NCBI RefSeq assembly: GCF_013177695.1 | Contig: NZ_WOEY01000060.1 | Coordinates: 1 to 39,864 of the forward strand | Direction: 5' to 3' | DNA from: Paraburkholderia solitsugae | GTDB taxonomy: Bacteria; Pseudomonadota; Gammaproteobacteria; Burkholderiales; Burkholderiaceae | Length of the DNA: 39,864 bases | In this document: positions 23,691-32,172 of the stretch, piece after piece | Numbering within the stretch: the first letter of the stretch is position 1 | Layout of the letters: each line of letters begins with the position of its first letter | Notes under the pieces: model-generated | Seen by the model: the letters and a program-made list of their open reading frames with translations, nothing else | What the model was told of the DNA's origin: nothing | Databases searched by the model: none | Program-made: the position numbers and the translations under genes

Positions 23691-24518
23691 TTATTTTCGC
23701 CCCATCTCCCTCGCTACCGCCTGCATTTGCACCCCATCCGCCCGCGCAAGGTCCTCAAGAATCGTGAAGTGGTTGCACCCGGCGAGCGGCACGAACTCTA
23801 CCTGCTCACCCGCTTGCCGGCACGCCGCCACGTATTCCTCTGAATGCCGAACCAGCTCCGGCAACTCGGCCATGCCGACGCTGACAGTCATCGGCACACC
23901 TTTGCCGATATGCCGAATCGGGCTATAAGCACTGATCTCTGCCTGCGTCAGTTGCAGCTTCTCATTGAGCCACGATATCGCAATCGGCTCCAGGTCCACC
24001 AATGCGCTGATCGGCATGGCGTGCACGACCGACTCATGCGTGCGGTAAAGCGCACTCAACTGCCCACCCGCGGAATGCCCCGCAAGGCAAACGGGACCGC
24101 GCGTCCCGAGTCCATCGCGATCGGCCGCCAGCGCCGCCAGCAGCGCATCGATTTCACCGACGATCTGCGTCATCGACGCCTCCGGCGCCAACGTATATTC
24201 GACGAGCACAACATTGAAGCCGCGCCCTAGCGGCCCACTGGCGACGAATGCGAAATCCTCCTTGCTGCGTGACTGCCAGTAGCCGCCGTGTATAAACACG
24301 AAAATTGGCGCGTCAGGCCTGCCGCAAGGAAACCAGTCGAAACGTTGCCGGGGACGCGGGCCGTACGCCACATCACGCCGGCACGGCACAGCGACATACA
24401 ACGCCGCGCTGCGCGCCTGAAAGCCGAGCATGCGCTCGGTGACGTCGGCCACCGCTGCCACGTTGTCGTAGGCCGCACGCAGCGCCGCTTGTTCCATGCC
24501 GCGATAGTGTTGAGTCAT
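23691..24518 (-). CDS. Alpha/beta hydrolase, kynurenine formamidase-like
   Basis: A 275-residue cytosolic hydrolase of the esterase/arylformamidase type. Key motifs are FIHGGYWQSRSKEDF (oxyanion-hole HGG-[YF]-W, characteristic of this group), the nucleophile elbow GHSAGGQL, and a C-terminal catalytic-His segment GCNHFTILEDLA. The N-terminal MTQHYRGMEQAALRAAYDN resembles kynurenine formamidase-like proteins. The true substrate is uncertain, and no kynurenine-pathway genes are adjacent. It lies 44 bp after the YhaN-like gene on the same strand and probably shares its transcript. A GGGGA ribosome site supports the start at 24518. Confidence 0.8.
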   Translation of the reverse strand: MTQHYRGMEQAALRAAYDNVAAVADVTERMLGFQARSAALYVAVPCRRDVAYGPRPRQRFDWFPCGRPDAPIFVFIHGGYWQSRSKEDFAFVASGPLGRGFNVVLVEYTLAPEASMTQIVGEIDALLAALAADRDGLGTRGPVCLAGHSAGGQLSALYRTHESVVHAMPISALVDLEPIAISWLNEKLQLTQAEISAYSPIRHIGKGVPMTVSVGMAELPELVRHSEEYVAACRQAGEQVEFVPLAGCNHFTILEDLARADGVQMQAVAREMGRK

Positions 24519-24562
24519 GATGTCCCCGAGTCATTCACCGAAATCAAAACGTCGTACGCCCC

Positions 24563-27187
24563 CTACGCCGCCACCTTCAAATCCTCAACTGCCCGCTGCC
24601 TGACACCCAGATCGTCCCACAGCTCTGGGTGGCACGTGAACACCAGAATCTGGTGCCGCGTAGCCGCATCGATCAACGCGCGCTTGATCGCGTCGCGCCG
24701 TGCCGCATCGGTATGCACAGCGGCATCGTCGAGCATCAGCAAAGTCGGGCGGCCCGACGCCTTCAACAGATCCGCATACGCCAGCCGCGTCAAGATGCCA
24801 AGTTGCTCCCGCGTGCCGAAGCTCAACGCATCGAGCGTATCCGCACGACCGTAACGATCCAGCGTCGCGGGACTCAGATCGTCGCCGAGCGCAATCGTCG
24901 ACTGCGGGAAAATGCGCTTCAGGTAGTGCCCGAGCCGTTCGGTCAACGGCGCACGCAGTTGCGCCACGGCCGCATCGCGTTCGTCGACTAGCACCTCGTC
25001 GAGCAGACTCAAAGCACTCGCACGCAAGCCGAGTTCGTCCTTGCGACGCGTGGCCTGTTCGACCGACGCCTTCACCGTCGCAAGACGCTCCCCTAGCCCG
25101 GACGCGCCAACCGTCTCCAGTTGACTGCGCAACTCAGCGATCCGCACTTGTCGTGCGTGCTGTTCGCTACGCGCCAGATCCGCCGACGCACGATAGCGTT
25201 TCGCTTCAGCCGCCGGATCGTCAAGACGCGCCGCTTCCAGTTCGCGCTCGCGTCCTTCCAGTTGCCTCTTCAGCGCCTCGACCTGCACACGCTGCTCAAC
25301 AATTTTCGTTTGCCATTGCGCACGGTTGCGGCAAAACGCTTCATCGCTCAGTTGGGTTTCCTTTCGCTGCAGTTGGCCCGCGAGCGATTCGGCCGTTGCC
25401 GTCGCGGTGGATTTGTTTTCCGCTGCCTGTGTCAGCACTTTTCTGGCGGCTTCCAATGCATCACGCGCGATGTCGGCATGTCGGCGGGCCTCGTCGAGCG
25501 GTGGCGCCGCAGACACATCGGGCAATAGAGCCAGCCTCTCATTCGATGTTTGCAGCCGTGCAGCGGCTGAAGCCAACGCTGCACGCAACGCGTCGATGCC
25601 TTGTGGCGCATGCACCTCAAGAATCTTCGCCTGGCTTTTCTGCTGAGCGACCAGCGCCTTCCACTGCTCAAGCCTCGCCTCCGCCTCGCCCAGCGATGCC
25701 ACACCCAGCGCCTGCAACACCTGCGCATGCCGGGCTTCGAGCGACGCCAGCTCAGACAACTGCGCGGGCAGATCCGACACGCCCGGAATCACCCGCAATT
25801 CGCCGAGTTCACCCAGACCGATCCGCTTCTCCTCGTCGAGCCGCAGCACGCCCTCGCCGCTTACCTTCGCATCGCCGACGGTAATCGCGCCACTCAACCG
25901 GTATTCGATACGCGTCATCGCCGCTTCAGTACGCGCGCGCAGCACGATCAGTTCCGCATCGAGCGATTGGAGCCGCTTCAATTGCGCCGCGTCGATCTCG
26001 ACCGCCGCTGCTGCGCGGGTCGCCTCCAGCACGGCCTCGTTTGCCTGGCTGGCGGCTGCAATGGCCGCTTCAAGCCGCTCGCCCTCGGTGCGGTGCAGAG
26101 CGATCTGACTGCGCAAATCGCCCGCGGTTACCGCGGCATTGGCCAGCTCGTGGGTGCGGCTGGCGTCGGCATACGCCTGTTCGAATTTCGCCACGCTCGC
26201 CTGAGCCTGCGCATGCTCTTGCTGAACCGCCGACACGTTGGCTCGCGCGGCATCGAGTTGCTGCCGCTCGCGCGCAACGGCCGCCTCCAGTTCGGTTGCA
26301 GCCTGTTCCCGCTGCACCGACAGCGCCAGTTCCGCATCGCTCAATTTCAGCGACTGCGCCAGCCCCTGAAGACTGCGCTCGAGTTCCGCCGCGGCATCGG
26401 CGCGTTGTTGCGCCTGCACGGCCCTCTGCTCGTGAAGCTCCCAAGGGCGCTTGCGTTGCGCGTCCTCGAAGGTTTCCTGCTGCGTAGCAAGGCGCCCGAT
26501 ATTCTCGTCGAACTGCTGGCGCTGCTGCTCCAGATCGTCGCGTTCGACAATCAGCGCCGCCAAAGCCTGTTCGGCCTCAGCCAACGGCCCAGTGGACTTC
26601 TGCGTGCGCGCCGTGAGCAACTGCCGAAGCTCGCGCTGCACCGCCGCGATCAGCGCATCCTCACCCGCCGATTCATGGCCGCCCGAGAGTTGCGACAGCG
26701 CATCGCGCAGATACTGCGCCGCGTGCCCGGTGGAATCGCGTACCTCCTGCGTGCCGCCTTGTTGCACCCACAACAACCCGGGAACGCCCGCGTTTTCCGC
26801 CTTGAGCGGGCCACGCGCAGCACGCGAAAAACCGAGCAACGCGGCGAGCTTGTCTTCTGCTTCGTCCTCGCCGAACACCGTCTGACCGATCTTCAACTCG
26901 CAGCGCTGCCGGGTGACGAACTGCTTCGACAGCCTGCACGCTGTGCCGTCCATATCGAACGTCACTTCAACCGATGGTTGCCCGCTCGCCTTGCCCCAGG
27001 GCAGCAGGTCCTTCAGATGCGAAGCCTTGTAGCGCTCGAGGAATACCGCTCGCACCGCTTCGGCGATCGTGCTCTTGCCGGCCTCGTTCGGGCCGGTGAA
27101 CAGATTGAGCCCGGGCTGCAGATCGTCGATAACGAGCCGGCCGGTGAACTGCTTGAACTCCTGAATCGCGATACTTTCCAGCTTCAT
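24563..27187 (-). CDS. SbcC/YhaN-like SMC-type coiled-coil ATPase, hookless
   Basis: An 874-residue ABC/SMC-type ATPase. Walker A is GPNEAGKST (32-40), and the ABC signature-like LSFGTREQLGIL and Walker B PTLLMLDDAAVHTD lie near the C-terminus. Two long coiled-coil arms (about 205-425 and 475-740) flank a short beta-rich insert (about 427-470, IEYRLSGAITVGDAKVSGEG and on) at the apex. No CxxC zinc hook exists, unlike SbcC/Rad50, which fits the YhaN-like group. Partner of the upstream SbcD/YhaO-like nuclease, whose stop overlaps this start (ATGA). The complex presumably processes DNA ends or secondary structures; its specific task is unknown. Confidence 0.88.
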   Translation of the reverse strand: MKLESIAIQEFKQFTGRLVIDDLQPGLNLFTGPNEAGKSTIAEAVRAVFLERYKASHLKDLLPWGKASGQPSVEVTFDMDGTACRLSKQFVTRQRCELKIGQTVFGEDEAEDKLAALLGFSRAARGPLKAENAGVPGLLWVQQGGTQEVRDSTGHAAQYLRDALSQLSGGHESAGEDALIAAVQRELRQLLTARTQKSTGPLAEAEQALAALIVERDDLEQQRQQFDENIGRLATQQETFEDAQRKRPWELHEQRAVQAQQRADAAAELERSLQGLAQSLKLSDAELALSVQREQAATELEAAVARERQQLDAARANVSAVQQEHAQAQASVAKFEQAYADASRTHELANAAVTAGDLRSQIALHRTEGERLEAAIAAASQANEAVLEATRAAAAVEIDAAQLKRLQSLDAELIVLRARTEAAMTRIEYRLSGAITVGDAKVSGEGVLRLDEEKRIGLGELGELRVIPGVSDLPAQLSELASLEARHAQVLQALGVASLGEAEARLEQWKALVAQQKSQAKILEVHAPQGIDALRAALASAAARLQTSNERLALLPDVSAAPPLDEARRHADIARDALEAARKVLTQAAENKSTATATAESLAGQLQRKETQLSDEAFCRNRAQWQTKIVEQRVQVEALKRQLEGRERELEAARLDDPAAEAKRYRASADLARSEQHARQVRIAELRSQLETVGASGLGERLATVKASVEQATRRKDELGLRASALSLLDEVLVDERDAAVAQLRAPLTERLGHYLKRIFPQSTIALGDDLSPATLDRYGRADTLDALSFGTREQLGILTRLAYADLLKASGRPTLLMLDDAAVHTDAARRDAIKRALIDAATRHQILVFTCHPELWDDLGVRQRAVEDLKVAA

Positions 27188-28326
27188 GCAGACCTCGCTT
27201 CACGCGGCAGTTCACGTTGAAAACGCGCCAGAAGCAACAACGCTTCCGCCGCGCGCTTGACCTGTTGCGGGTCGGACTGCGGGTCCTCCTGCAAGCCTCG
27301 CAGACGCGCCACCACCTTCGCGAGGTAGCCGCTTTGCGCGCCGAGTTCGGCGAGGTCGTCGGCGGTGGGCAGCACCTGCAGGCCACTCAGATCGACGCGT
27401 AGCGCACGCACCCGCGCGCGGGTCTCTTCCACCGCGACGTGGATCGCTTCGGCTTCGGCCAATGCGGTCGTGCCGCTTACCGTGACCCGCAGCACGTCGT
27501 GACTGCGTAACGCGCCGAGGCGCAGCTTGAGCGAATCCACATCGGTCGGCACCGAGATCGTCTCTTCCCAACGATGCCATTGATATTTACCGACGCGCAC
27601 CGCTTCGACGGCCGGCACGGCGCCTGGCTCGGTCAGCGTGACGTCGAGCATGAAGCCCGGATCGTTGGCGCGGAAACGATCCTGCTCGTGCGTGCCGGCA
27701 TACCAGGTGCGTTCGTCGACGCGAAAATGGCCGTGCCAGTCGCCGAGCGCGAGATAGTCCAGACGCGCGCTCGCGGCACGCGTCGGAGCGATCGGATTCG
27801 ACGAATCAATGCCCTCCTGCAGAATCCCGCTCACGCTGCCATGCGCGAGCCCGATGCGGTGATAGCCGGGCGGCGTCTCTGTTGTGTCGAAGAAGCCAGT
27901 CGTGTCGTCGTAGGTGATACGTTGAGTGAGCGGCGCGCAGAGCAACGCGCACTGGCAGGCGTCGAGCGTCACCACGCCGGGTTCGAGCACCACCCGCACG
28001 TTCGGCGCGACGCAGTTCAGGCGCTGCGCACGGGTCCACACACTCTCGACCAGCGCGGCATCGTGATTGCCTGGCAGCATGATCCACGGCCCGGAGAACG
28101 CTTGCAGCGCGCCGAACAAACGGCGGATCACCGTGTCCGAGACGGTCTGCAGGTCGAATACGTCGCCGGCGACCAGCACGGCGTCGACCTTGCGCGCCGC
28201 CGCTTCCTCAGCGATCCGGCGCACGGTTTCGAAGCGCGCCTCCGCGAGGTGCGCGGCTTCGTCCGGCTCGAACTGGCCGAATTGTGTGCCTATCTGCCAG
28301 TCCGCGGTGTGCAGAAACCTGATCAC
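27184..28326 (-). CDS. SbcD/YhaO-like metallophosphoesterase (DNA exonuclease subunit)
   Basis: A 380-residue calcineurin-like phosphoesterase of the Mre11/SbcD group. Metal-site motifs run in order: FLHTADWQIG (Asp9), GDVFD, GNHD, LAHGSV and GDWHGH. The first motif has Gln11 where Mre11 and SbcD have the D-x-H histidine, a variant I believe recurs in related bacterial proteins. A C-terminal region of about 110 residues probably docks on the ATPase. The GTG at 28326 is chosen because GGAGG stands five bases upstream; a TTG-initiated extension to 28362 has no such support. First gene of the leftward nuclease-ATPase-hydrolase operon, with a 4-bp overlap to the ATPase gene. Confidence 0.88.
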   Translation of the reverse strand: MIRFLHTADWQIGTQFGQFEPDEAAHLAEARFETVRRIAEEAAARKVDAVLVAGDVFDLQTVSDTVIRRLFGALQAFSGPWIMLPGNHDAALVESVWTRAQRLNCVAPNVRVVLEPGVVTLDACQCALLCAPLTQRITYDDTTGFFDTTETPPGYHRIGLAHGSVSGILQEGIDSSNPIAPTRAASARLDYLALGDWHGHFRVDERTWYAGTHEQDRFRANDPGFMLDVTLTEPGAVPAVEAVRVGKYQWHRWEETISVPTDVDSLKLRLGALRSHDVLRVTVSGTTALAEAEAIHVAVEETRARVRALRVDLSGLQVLPTADDLAELGAQSGYLAKVVARLRGLQEDPQSDPQQVKRAAEALLLLARFQRELPREARSA

Positions 28327-28631
28327 TTTGCCTCCATTCCGTTCAATTGCATCGTCACTCAATGTTCATTCAGCGCTCGTTCGGCGCTCATCAGGCAGCC
28401 CATCAGCGCCCGCGCGAGGTTCGCTCAGCACGCTTCCAGCGCTAGCTCAAGCCACTCGCCCGGCGAGCGCCTCGCAGTCTAACCGCAGATGTTACCGCGC
28501 CTACGGGTCAAAGAATGCCCCAAGCCGGTGCCGCACGACCCGAACAGCGGCGCTACACTCGCGTTTCTGGACGAACACGCCAGTCGCGCCGCACCATTCC
28601 AATCGAATTGAACCCCGCTGCCCTGCTGCCG
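28327..28631. other. Divergent intergenic region between the nuclease operon and the DUF445 gene
   Basis: It must hold promoters for both directions. No hexamer pair, operator or RNA element stands out. In-frame extensions of both neighbours (leftward to 28362, rightward from an ATG at 28515) are open but lack ribosome sites and conserved character. Confidence 0.4.
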
Positions 28632-29912
28632 ATGAACAAAGAGACCGAACTGAAGAAGGCCAAGCGCACGCCGTTACTGCTGCTGGCGGCCGCCGCTTGC
28701 GTTTTCCTCGTGACCGCCTTCATGCCGCGTGGCCTCTGGGTGGACGGCATCAAAGCGGTGGCCGAAGCCGCCATGGTCGGCGCGCTCGCCGACTGGTTCG
28801 CCGTGGTCGCGCTGTTTCGCCGTGTGCCGATTCCAATCGTCTCCGCGCACACGGCGATTATTCCGAAGAACAAACACAAGATTGCCGACAACCTCGCGGT
28901 ATTCGTGCAGGACAAGTTTCTGGACGTGCCGTCGCTGGTCGGATTGATCCAGAAACACGACCCGGCGCAAAGCGTCACCGGCTGGTTGACGAAACCGGCC
29001 AATACTGCGCGGCTGGGCGACTACGTGGTCAAACTGACGGGCGGCATTCTCGAACTGACCGACGACGTACGCATCCAGGTCTTCATCAAGGACGCGTTGC
29101 GCGACGTGCTGGCCAAAGTCGATCTATCGCAATCCATGGGCACGATTCTCGACACGCTCACCAAAGACGGCCGTCATCAGGAACTGCTCGACGCCGGCAT
29201 CGAACAGGTCGTGGCGCTACTGCGCGAACCGCAGGCGCGCGAGTTTATCGCTGAGCGCATCGTCGAGTGGGTGAAGAGCGAATATCCAAAGATGGAGATG
29301 ATCCTGCCGTCGGTGTGGCTCGGCGAAAAAGGCGCCGAAGCGATCGCCAACGCGGTGAACCGGATGCTCGAGCAGATCAGCGAGAACCCCACGCATCAGC
29401 TTCGCCAGAAATTCGATGACGCGGCGCAAAAGCTGATCGTCAAACTCAAGAGTGATCCGGCATTCCTGCAGAAAGGCGAGGAACTAAAGCGTTATCTGGT
29501 GGAAGGCGAAGCACTCAGCACGTATGTGAAAGACATGTGGGGCGAATTGCGCGCATGGCTCAAGCGCGATCTGCAAAGCAGCGAGTCGGCCCTGCACGCC
29601 AGAGTGATGGCGATGGGTCAATGGGTCGGCCGCGAACTGGCGCACGACCCGGCGCTGCGTCAGTCACTGAACGACCACCTGGAAGAAGCGGCGCGCGCCA
29701 TGGCGCCCGACTTCGCCCAGTTCCTCACGCGCCACATCAGCGATACAGTGAAGAACTGGGACGCCCATGAAATGTCACGGCAAATCGAGCTGAACATCGG
29801 CAAGGATCTGCAGTACATCCGTATCAACGGAACGATTGTGGGCGGCTTTATCGGTTTGCTGCTGTATGCGAGTTCGCAGCTGTTCGAACTGTTGCGTTTG
29901 CACATGGGCTAA
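28632..29912 (+). CDS. DUF445-family membrane protein
   Basis: A 426-residue protein of the DUF445/YjiN family, function unknown. An N-terminal hydrophobic helix (about 13-33), the conserved family core VGALADWFAVVALFRRVPIP(I)VSAHTAIIP with KHKIADNLAVFV, a long charged helical middle, and a C-terminal transmembrane helix (about 403-420, GTIVGGFIGLLLYASSQLF) place both ends at the inner membrane with a large helical domain between. The ATG at 28632 begins MNKETELKKAKR, which looks like the family N-terminus. An in-frame ATG at 28515 would add 39 residues of unlikely composition. It is followed by the AI-2E transporter gene 132 bp downstream. Confidence 0.85.
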   Translation: MNKETELKKAKRTPLLLLAAAACVFLVTAFMPRGLWVDGIKAVAEAAMVGALADWFAVVALFRRVPIPIVSAHTAIIPKNKHKIADNLAVFVQDKFLDVPSLVGLIQKHDPAQSVTGWLTKPANTARLGDYVVKLTGGILELTDDVRIQVFIKDALRDVLAKVDLSQSMGTILDTLTKDGRHQELLDAGIEQVVALLREPQAREFIAERIVEWVKSEYPKMEMILPSVWLGEKGAEAIANAVNRMLEQISENPTHQLRQKFDDAAQKLIVKLKSDPAFLQKGEELKRYLVEGEALSTYVKDMWGELRAWLKRDLQSSESALHARVMAMGQWVGRELAHDPALRQSLNDHLEEAARAMAPDFAQFLTRHISDTVKNWDAHEMSRQIELNIGKDLQYIRINGTIVGGFIGLLLYASSQLFELLRLHMG

Positions 29913-29955
29913 GGGATGCGGCCGCCACGCGTCAAAGCGCCTACAATCCAGGCAT

Positions 29956-30048
29956 ATGAATTGCTCAGGCGCTTTACCTGACTGCCGCCCTCTGCGCGCG
30001 CCCTCAGTAACAGTGGCAGCGCCACAACATCGAAATGTGTGCTCATGA
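29956..30048 (+). CDS. Possible 30-residue leader frame overlapping the AI-2E transporter start
   Basis: ATG at 29956 opens a 30-codon frame (MNCSGALPDCRPLRAPSV and on) whose TGA overlaps the transporter ATG (ATGA). The transporter itself has no Shine-Dalgarno, so translational coupling would explain its initiation. TACAAT (29942-29947) sits just upstream. There is no ribosome site for the small frame, no recognised family, and the composition is not distinctive. It may be chance. Confidence 0.2.
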   Translation: MNCSGALPDCRPLRAPSVTVAAPQHRNVCS

Positions 30049-31997
30049 AAATATCATTACCGCCGCATGGCCGGCCGAACCGCGTCTACCCGCCAGGCAC
30101 GCCCAGTCTGCATGGTTTGGCGTCGATCATTACCGGCGTGGTGGTGGTGTGCGCACTGTACTTCGGCCGCGCGGTGTTGATCCCGATCACGCTCTCCGTG
30201 CTGCTCAGCTTTTTGCTCGCACCGCTGGTGCAGGCGTTGCGGCGCTTGCACATGGGTCAGCTGCCGTCGATCTTCATCGCCGTGCTGTTCGCCCTCGCCA
30301 CCTTGCTGGCGGTCGGCGGTCTGATCGGGGCCCAACTGGTGCAACTGGCGGGCGATCTGCCGCAGTATCAGGTGGCGATCGAGCAAAAGATCGAGACGGT
30401 GCAGGAGAAAACCGTCGGCCGGGCCGATTCGCTGATGAGCCGCGCCGCCGCCACGCTGCAACGCGTCGCGCCGAGCAAGCCGAGCCCGCCGCGCCTCACC
30501 GGACGCGCGGCGCGCAATGCGCCCCCGGTGCCGACCCCGGTCGAAGTGCACGAGCCGTCGCTCACGCCGATGCAACTCGCGCAACGCGCGCTGTCACCGG
30601 CGATTGCGCCGATCGAAACCACCTTCATCGTGCTGGTCGTCACGATCTTCATCCTGCTGCAACGCGAAGATCTGCGCGACCGTTTGATCAGTCTGTTCGG
30701 CTCGCGCGATCTGCACCGCACCACCACGGCGATCAACGACGCCGCCGGGCGGCTGAGCCGCTATTTCGTCGCGCAATTGGGCGTGAACCTCAGCGCGGGC
30801 GGGATCATCGCCATCGGTCTGGCGATCATCGGCGTGCCGGGGGCACTGCTGTTCGGCGTAATTGCTGCCTTGCTGCGCTTCGTGCCGTACATCGGCATCT
30901 GGATCGCCGCGATTCTTGCCGTCTTTCTCGCTGCCGCCATTCAGCCGCAATGGACCATGGCGGTCTATACGCTGATCCTGTTCATCGTCGTCGATCTGGT
31001 GGCGGGGCAAATCGCAGAGCCGCTGCTGTACGGTCATCGCTCCGGACTGTCACCGCTGGCGGTCGTGGTGGCGGCGATCTTCTGGAGCTGGCTGTGGGGG
31101 CCGATCGGCCTTGTCTTGTCCACGCCGCTCACGCTGTGCGTCGTCACGCTGGGCCGCTACGCCGATCGCCTGAACTTTCTCACGGTGCTGCTGGGCGACC
31201 AGCCCGCACTGACACCCGCGCAGACCTTCTATCAGCGGCTTCTGGCAGACGATCCGCACGAAGCCATCGTGCAGGCCGAGCGCCTGCTGCGGGAGATGTC
31301 ACTGATCGATTACTACGACAATGTCGCGCTGGAGGGTCTCAAGCTCGCGCGTAACGATGCGATGCGCGGCGTGTTGATGCCCGAGCAGCTGGCGCGGATC
31401 AATGACGCACTGGTCGATATCGTCGAAAACCTGGAAATCGCCGACGGACTGCCGGACCGCCTGTCGCGCACGGAACCGGCCGACTCGGCTGGGGCGATAT
31501 TGGCTTCAGCATCGGCCGACCTTTCGGAACGGCACGACAGCCCCATTTCGGATCGCCTGCAGTCGCGCCATGAAAGCCAAAGGACGTCGGTGCTGTGCGT
31601 ACCCGGACGCGGCGCATTCGACGAAGTCACCACCGCGATCGCCGTGCAATTGCTTGGCCGCCAGGGACTCGCGCCGATGATGGCCACGCACTCGGGTTAT
31701 CGCAGCGCGCATGCCGACGAACCGAGCTTCAAGGACGCGCCGATCATCTGCATCATCTCGCTCGACGCGCCGGATTCGCCGCCGTATCTGCGCAATATGC
31801 TGCGGCGTACGCGCGAATGGCGGCCAAGGGCGACGCTGGTGGTCGGCATTGGCGGCGCGCCGGAAGGCGGCCCGGAGATGGGCTCGACCGGCGCTTCGCA
31901 TGCGGCGCCGACGTTCCGCGCGATGATCGAGGAATGCCTCGTGGCCGGGAGCGTGCAGTACACGCGCCAGCCTTCGCATGCGGCCGGGGCGGATTGA
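30045..31997 (+). CDS. AI-2E-family transporter with C-terminal B12-binding-like extension
   Basis: A 650-residue protein. Residues about 1-385 form an AI-2E/UPF0118 permease: an N-terminal pair of helices, an amphipathic segment with a Pro-rich insert (about 145-175), then the conserved transmembrane block with the LFGVIAALLRFVPYIGIWIA and GHRSGLSPLAVVVAAIFWSWLWGP motifs. The family exports small molecules or ions. The remaining ~260 residues are soluble: a helical segment (about 400-465) resembling the four-helix B12-binding cap, and a Rossmann-like part (about 513-640). The cobalamin-ligand DxHxxG motif is absent. Start: the ATG at 30045 or a GTG two codons earlier; neither has a ribosome site. 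Confidence 0.85.
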   Translation: MKISLPPHGRPNRVYPPGTPSLHGLASIITGVVVVCALYFGRAVLIPITLSVLLSFLLAPLVQALRRLHMGQLPSIFIAVLFALATLLAVGGLIGAQLVQLAGDLPQYQVAIEQKIETVQEKTVGRADSLMSRAAATLQRVAPSKPSPPRLTGRAARNAPPVPTPVEVHEPSLTPMQLAQRALSPAIAPIETTFIVLVVTIFILLQREDLRDRLISLFGSRDLHRTTTAINDAAGRLSRYFVAQLGVNLSAGGIIAIGLAIIGVPGALLFGVIAALLRFVPYIGIWIAAILAVFLAAAIQPQWTMAVYTLILFIVVDLVAGQIAEPLLYGHRSGLSPLAVVVAAIFWSWLWGPIGLVLSTPLTLCVVTLGRYADRLNFLTVLLGDQPALTPAQTFYQRLLADDPHEAIVQAERLLREMSLIDYYDNVALEGLKLARNDAMRGVLMPEQLARINDALVDIVENLEIADGLPDRLSRTEPADSAGAILASASADLSERHDSPISDRLQSRHESQRTSVLCVPGRGAFDEVTTAIAVQLLGRQGLAPMMATHSGYRSAHADEPSFKDAPIICIISLDAPDSPPYLRNMLRRTREWRPRATLVVGIGGAPEGGPEMGSTGASHAAPTFRAMIEECLVAGSVQYTRQPSHAAGAD

Positions 31998-32172
31998 GGT
32001 CGTCTGCACGGTCCCTGCATGATTGAAGTGATGCGCCGGTGCGATGTACCCAAAATGAGGACAGCCACGCGCCACCCCTCCTTCATACTTCACTTATCGA
32101 TTCGCACCGCCTCCAGAGCGCACTCAAGCGCCGGCGGGCAATCCATCGGCCTCGAAGATCCAGGAGACACGC

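Noticed and set aside
25601..27220. A 539-codon rightward open frame
   Set aside because: It mirrors the coiled-coil ATPase gene. Long antisense frames are common in high-GC coding DNA.
30035..31354. A 439-codon frame parallel to the AI-2E gene
   Set aside because: Arg-rich product typical of an off-frame reading; the transporter frame has clear conserved motifs.
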